From Bacteroides zhangwenhongii (GTDB taxonomy: Bacteria; Bacteroidota; Bacteroidia; Bacteroidales; Bacteroidaceae), in NCBI RefSeq assembly GCF_009193325.2, contig NZ_CP059856.1, forward strand, positions 1,426,001 to 1,490,000: a DNA stretch of 64,000 nt, written 5' to 3'. Shown piece by piece: positions 61,670-64,000 of the stretch; within the stretch, counting starts at the first letter, position 1, and each line of letters begins with the position of its first letter. The notes beneath the pieces were generated by a model, which saw nothing but the letters and a program-made list of their open reading frames with translations, did no database searches and had not been told where the DNA came from. The position numbers and the translations under genes are program-made.

Positions 61670-64000
61670 ATGAATAAAAGACTGTTTTTAATTTTATCAG
61701 CTTTTCTATTGTTATTCTCACTGATAGAGAAAGGGTGGACAATAGAAACTTACCGCCCCGAAACATCAGTTGCCGGATTCATTCAGCTTCCCGGTAGCGG
61801 ACGACAAGTGTATAACTTCAATCCGGGATGGAGATTTTTCAAGGGGGACATTCATGAAGCCGAATCCGTTGATTTCGACGACCGTTCCTGGACAATTGTT
61901 TCCACCCCTCATACAGTAGAGTTAATGCCTGCCGAAGCTAGCGGCTGCCGTAACTATCAAGGCCCTGCCTGGTATCGCAAGCATTTCGTACTTCCTGCGG
62001 AAACCAAAGGGAAACAGGTCCTGCTCCACTTTGAGGCAGCGATGGGAAAGCAAGTCCTTTACTTAAACGGAAAGCGTATTCAAGAACATATTGGTGGTTA
62101 TCTTCCTTTTACTTTGGATTTGACAGCCAATGGTGTACAGGCAGGAGATTCTTGTCTGCTTGCCGTTTTTGTAGATAATAGCAATGATAAATCCTTTCCT
62201 CCCGGCAAGCCCCAATATACGTTGGATTTTGCCTATCATGGCGGTATCTACCGTGATGTATGGATGATAGCTAAATCACCGGTATCCATTACTGACGCAA
62301 TAGAGTCCCAGACTATTGCAGGTGGTGGAGTTTTTGTTCATTTCGACAAGATCAGTGAAAAGAGCGCACAAGTTTATGTAAATACGGAACTACAAAATAA
62401 GAATCAGCGTTCCGAAACCGTTACTGTGGAAACGGCCCTGACAGATACTGATGGAAAGGTTATCAGACGAGCTTCCGGCAAGCTTTCCCTGAAACCCGGA
62501 GAAAAGAAAACGATCCGGCAGCAGATAGAGATAAAGAACCCAAAACTGTGGTCACCCGATTCACCTTATTTATATAGAGTGCAATCACGGGTTAAAAAAG
62601 GCAATCAGTCCATTGACGGAGGCATCACACGTATCGGAATCCGCCAAGCGGAATTTCGTGGCAAAGATGGTTTCTGGCTGAACGGAAAACCCTTCGGTCA
62701 ATTAGTAGGAGCTAACCGCCATCAGGACTTTGCATACGTAGGCAATGCCCTGCCTAATTCTCAGCAATGGCGGGATGCAAAACGCCTGCGGGATGCCGGT
62801 TGCACAATTATCCGGGTAGCGCACTATCCACAAGATCCTTCTTTTATGGATGCTTGCGATGAACTCGGTATGTTTGTTATCGTAGCTACTCCGGGATGGC
62901 AATATTGGAACAAGGATGTGAAATTCGGAGAATTGGTTCATCAAAACACCCGCGAAATGATTCGTCGTGACCGTAATCACCCATCTGTTTTGATGTGGGA
63001 ACCTATTCTGAATGAAACCCGCTATCCGCTCGACTTTGCCTTGAAAGCACTCGAAATAACCAAAGAAGAATTTCCTTATCCGGGACGTCCCGTAGCTGCT
63101 GCCGATGTGCATTCCGCCGGTGTGAAAGAACATTATGACGTTGTTTACGGTTGGCCGGGAGATGACGAAAAGACTGATAGGCCGGAGCAATGTATTTTCA
63201 CCCGTGAATTCGGAGAGAATGTAGACGATTGGTACGCTCACAACAACAATAACCGTGCGAGCCGCAGTTGGGGGGAACGTCCGCTGTTCGTACAGGCGCT
63301 GTCTTTGGCTAAAAGTTATGATGAGATGTACCGTACTACCGGTCAGTTTATCGGTGGAGCACAATGGCATCCGTTCGATCATCAGCGCGGTTATCATCCC
63401 GATCCTTATTGGGGAGGTATATATGATGCTTTCCGACAAAAGAAATATGCCTACGAAATGTTCCGTAGTCAATCACCCGCCAATCTTCACCATCCGCTGA
63501 CAGAATGTGGACCAATGGTATTCATTGCTCATGAAATGTCACAGTTCTCCGATAAAGATGTAGTGATATTCAGTAACTGCGACTCGGTGCGTCTTTCTAT
63601 CTATGATGGGACGAAATCATGGACTAAGCCTGTAATTCATGCCAAAGGGCATATGCCGAATGCACCTGTTATATTCGAAGATGTATGGGATTTCTGGGAA
63701 GCACGCGGATATAGCTATACACAGAAGAACTGGCAGAAAGTAAATATGGTTGCCGAAGGTATCATTGACGGAAAAGTGGTGTGTACACAAAAGAAAATGC
63801 CTTCCCGTCGGTCTACCAAACTTCGTTTATATGCAGATACTCAAAAAGTAAATTTGATAGCGGACGGTTCGGATTTCATTGTGGTAGTTGCCGAAGTGAC
63901 AGATGATAGCGGTAATGTGCGTCGTCTGGCAAAAGAAAATATTGTGTTCACTGTAGAAGGAGAAGGACAAATTATTGGTGACGCTACCATTGGCGCCAAT
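61670..64000 (+). CDS. GH2 glycosidase, 3' end outside window
   Basis: 777 codons are open to the last base. ATG 61670 begins a signal-like segment (NKRLFLILSAFLLLFSL); an in-frame ATG at 61643 is possible. GH2 domains in order: jelly-roll (about 45-205, GPAWYRKHFVLPAETKGKQ, YHGGIYRDVWM), Ig-like domain (about 225-320), barrel with LVGANRHQDFAYVGNALP, acid/base Glu in EPILNET (about 448) and candidate nucleophile Glu in TREFGENVDDW (about 511), then a C-terminal Ig-like domain cut off by the window. Position matches BT0983, which I associate with alpha-L-arabinopyranose removal from chain B, but GH2 is all the sequence proves. Confidence 0.88.
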   Translation, partial: MNKRLFLILSAFLLLFSLIEKGWTIETYRPETSVAGFIQLPGSGRQVYNFNPGWRFFKGDIHEAESVDFDDRSWTIVSTPHTVELMPAEASGCRNYQGPAWYRKHFVLPAETKGKQVLLHFEAAMGKQVLYLNGKRIQEHIGGYLPFTLDLTANGVQAGDSCLLAVFVDNSNDKSFPPGKPQYTLDFAYHGGIYRDVWMIAKSPVSITDAIESQTIAGGGVFVHFDKISEKSAQVYVNTELQNKNQRSETVTVETALTDTDGKVIRRASGKLSLKPGEKKTIRQQIEIKNPKLWSPDSPYLYRVQSRVKKGNQSIDGGITRIGIRQAEFRGKDGFWLNGKPFGQLVGANRHQDFAYVGNALPNSQQWRDAKRLRDAGCTIIRVAHYPQDPSFMDACDELGMFVIVATPGWQYWNKDVKFGELVHQNTREMIRRDRNHPSVLMWEPILNETRYPLDFALKALEITKEEFPYPGRPVAAADVHSAGVKEHYDVVYGWPGDDEKTDRPEQCIFTREFGENVDDWYAHNNNNRASRSWGERPLFVQALSLAKSYDEMYRTTGQFIGGAQWHPFDHQRGYHPDPYWGGIYDAFRQKKYAYEMFRSQSPANLHHPLTECGPMVFIAHEMSQFSDKDVVIFSNCDSVRLSIYDGTKSWTKPVIHAKGHMPNAPVIFEDVWDFWEARGYSYTQKNWQKVNMVAEGIIDGKVVCTQKKMPSRRSTKLRLYADTQKVNLIADGSDFIVVVAEVTDDSGNVRRLAKENIVFTVEGEGQIIGDATIGAN

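Overview
This window is almost entirely a polysaccharide utilization locus (PUL) of a gut Bacteroides. The evidence for the genus is a SusC/SusD pair, many signal-peptide or lipoprotein glycosidases, Bacteroides-type promoters (TTG/TTTG about 20 bp upstream of TAnnTTTG) and weak Shine-Dalgarno use. The enzyme set and order match, from memory, the main rhamnogalacturonan-II (RG-II) locus of Bacteroides thetaiotaomicron (about BT0983 to BT1025). The species itself cannot be fixed from the sequence alone.

Layout. 0-5.2 kb: SusC (5' end cut by the window) and SusD. 5.4-18.8 kb, plus strand: PL1 pectate lyase, a DUF3826 protein, GH43-like propeller, GH143-GH142 fusion, GH78, GH28 and a CE19-type pectin methylesterase. 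19-20.7 kb: non-glycan insertions (patatin-like lipase, SDR oxidoreductase). 20.9-30.1 kb, minus strand: GH95, GH105, GH140 and a GH78-GH33 fusion, read in that order. 30.1-31.9 kb: a choloylglycine-hydrolase family gene (minus) and an O6-alkylguanine-DNA alkyltransferase (plus). 32.1-38.5 kb, plus: GH127, GH141, GH78. 38.9-52.2 kb, plus: GH138, GH137-GH2 fusion, two GH2. 52.3-54.2 kb: TlpA-like lipoprotein and a frameshifted DUF3791 remnant. 54.5-64 kb, plus: GH106, SGNH acetylesterase, GH139 and a GH2 cut by the window end.

Together these act in the periplasm and at the surface. SusC/D import RG-II. The lyase, GH28, GH105 and esterase handle the galacturonan backbone. The GH138, GH137, GH2, GH141, GH95, GH127, GH106, GH139, GH140, GH78-GH33 and GH143-GH142 proteins dismantle side chains A-D, and the GH43 chain E.

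The most interesting non-coding signals are two. First, a shared promoter-proximal motif TACAAA-N13-CGTCTT (or one mismatch) lies 25-49 bp before six transcription-unit heads on both strands. It is a strong candidate for the operator of the locus's hybrid two-component (HTCS) regulator, which is not in the window. Second, a family of long inverted repeats (arms about 30 bp) is placed within a few bases of a stop codon inside operons. One of them has supplied the last codons of the GH28 gene.
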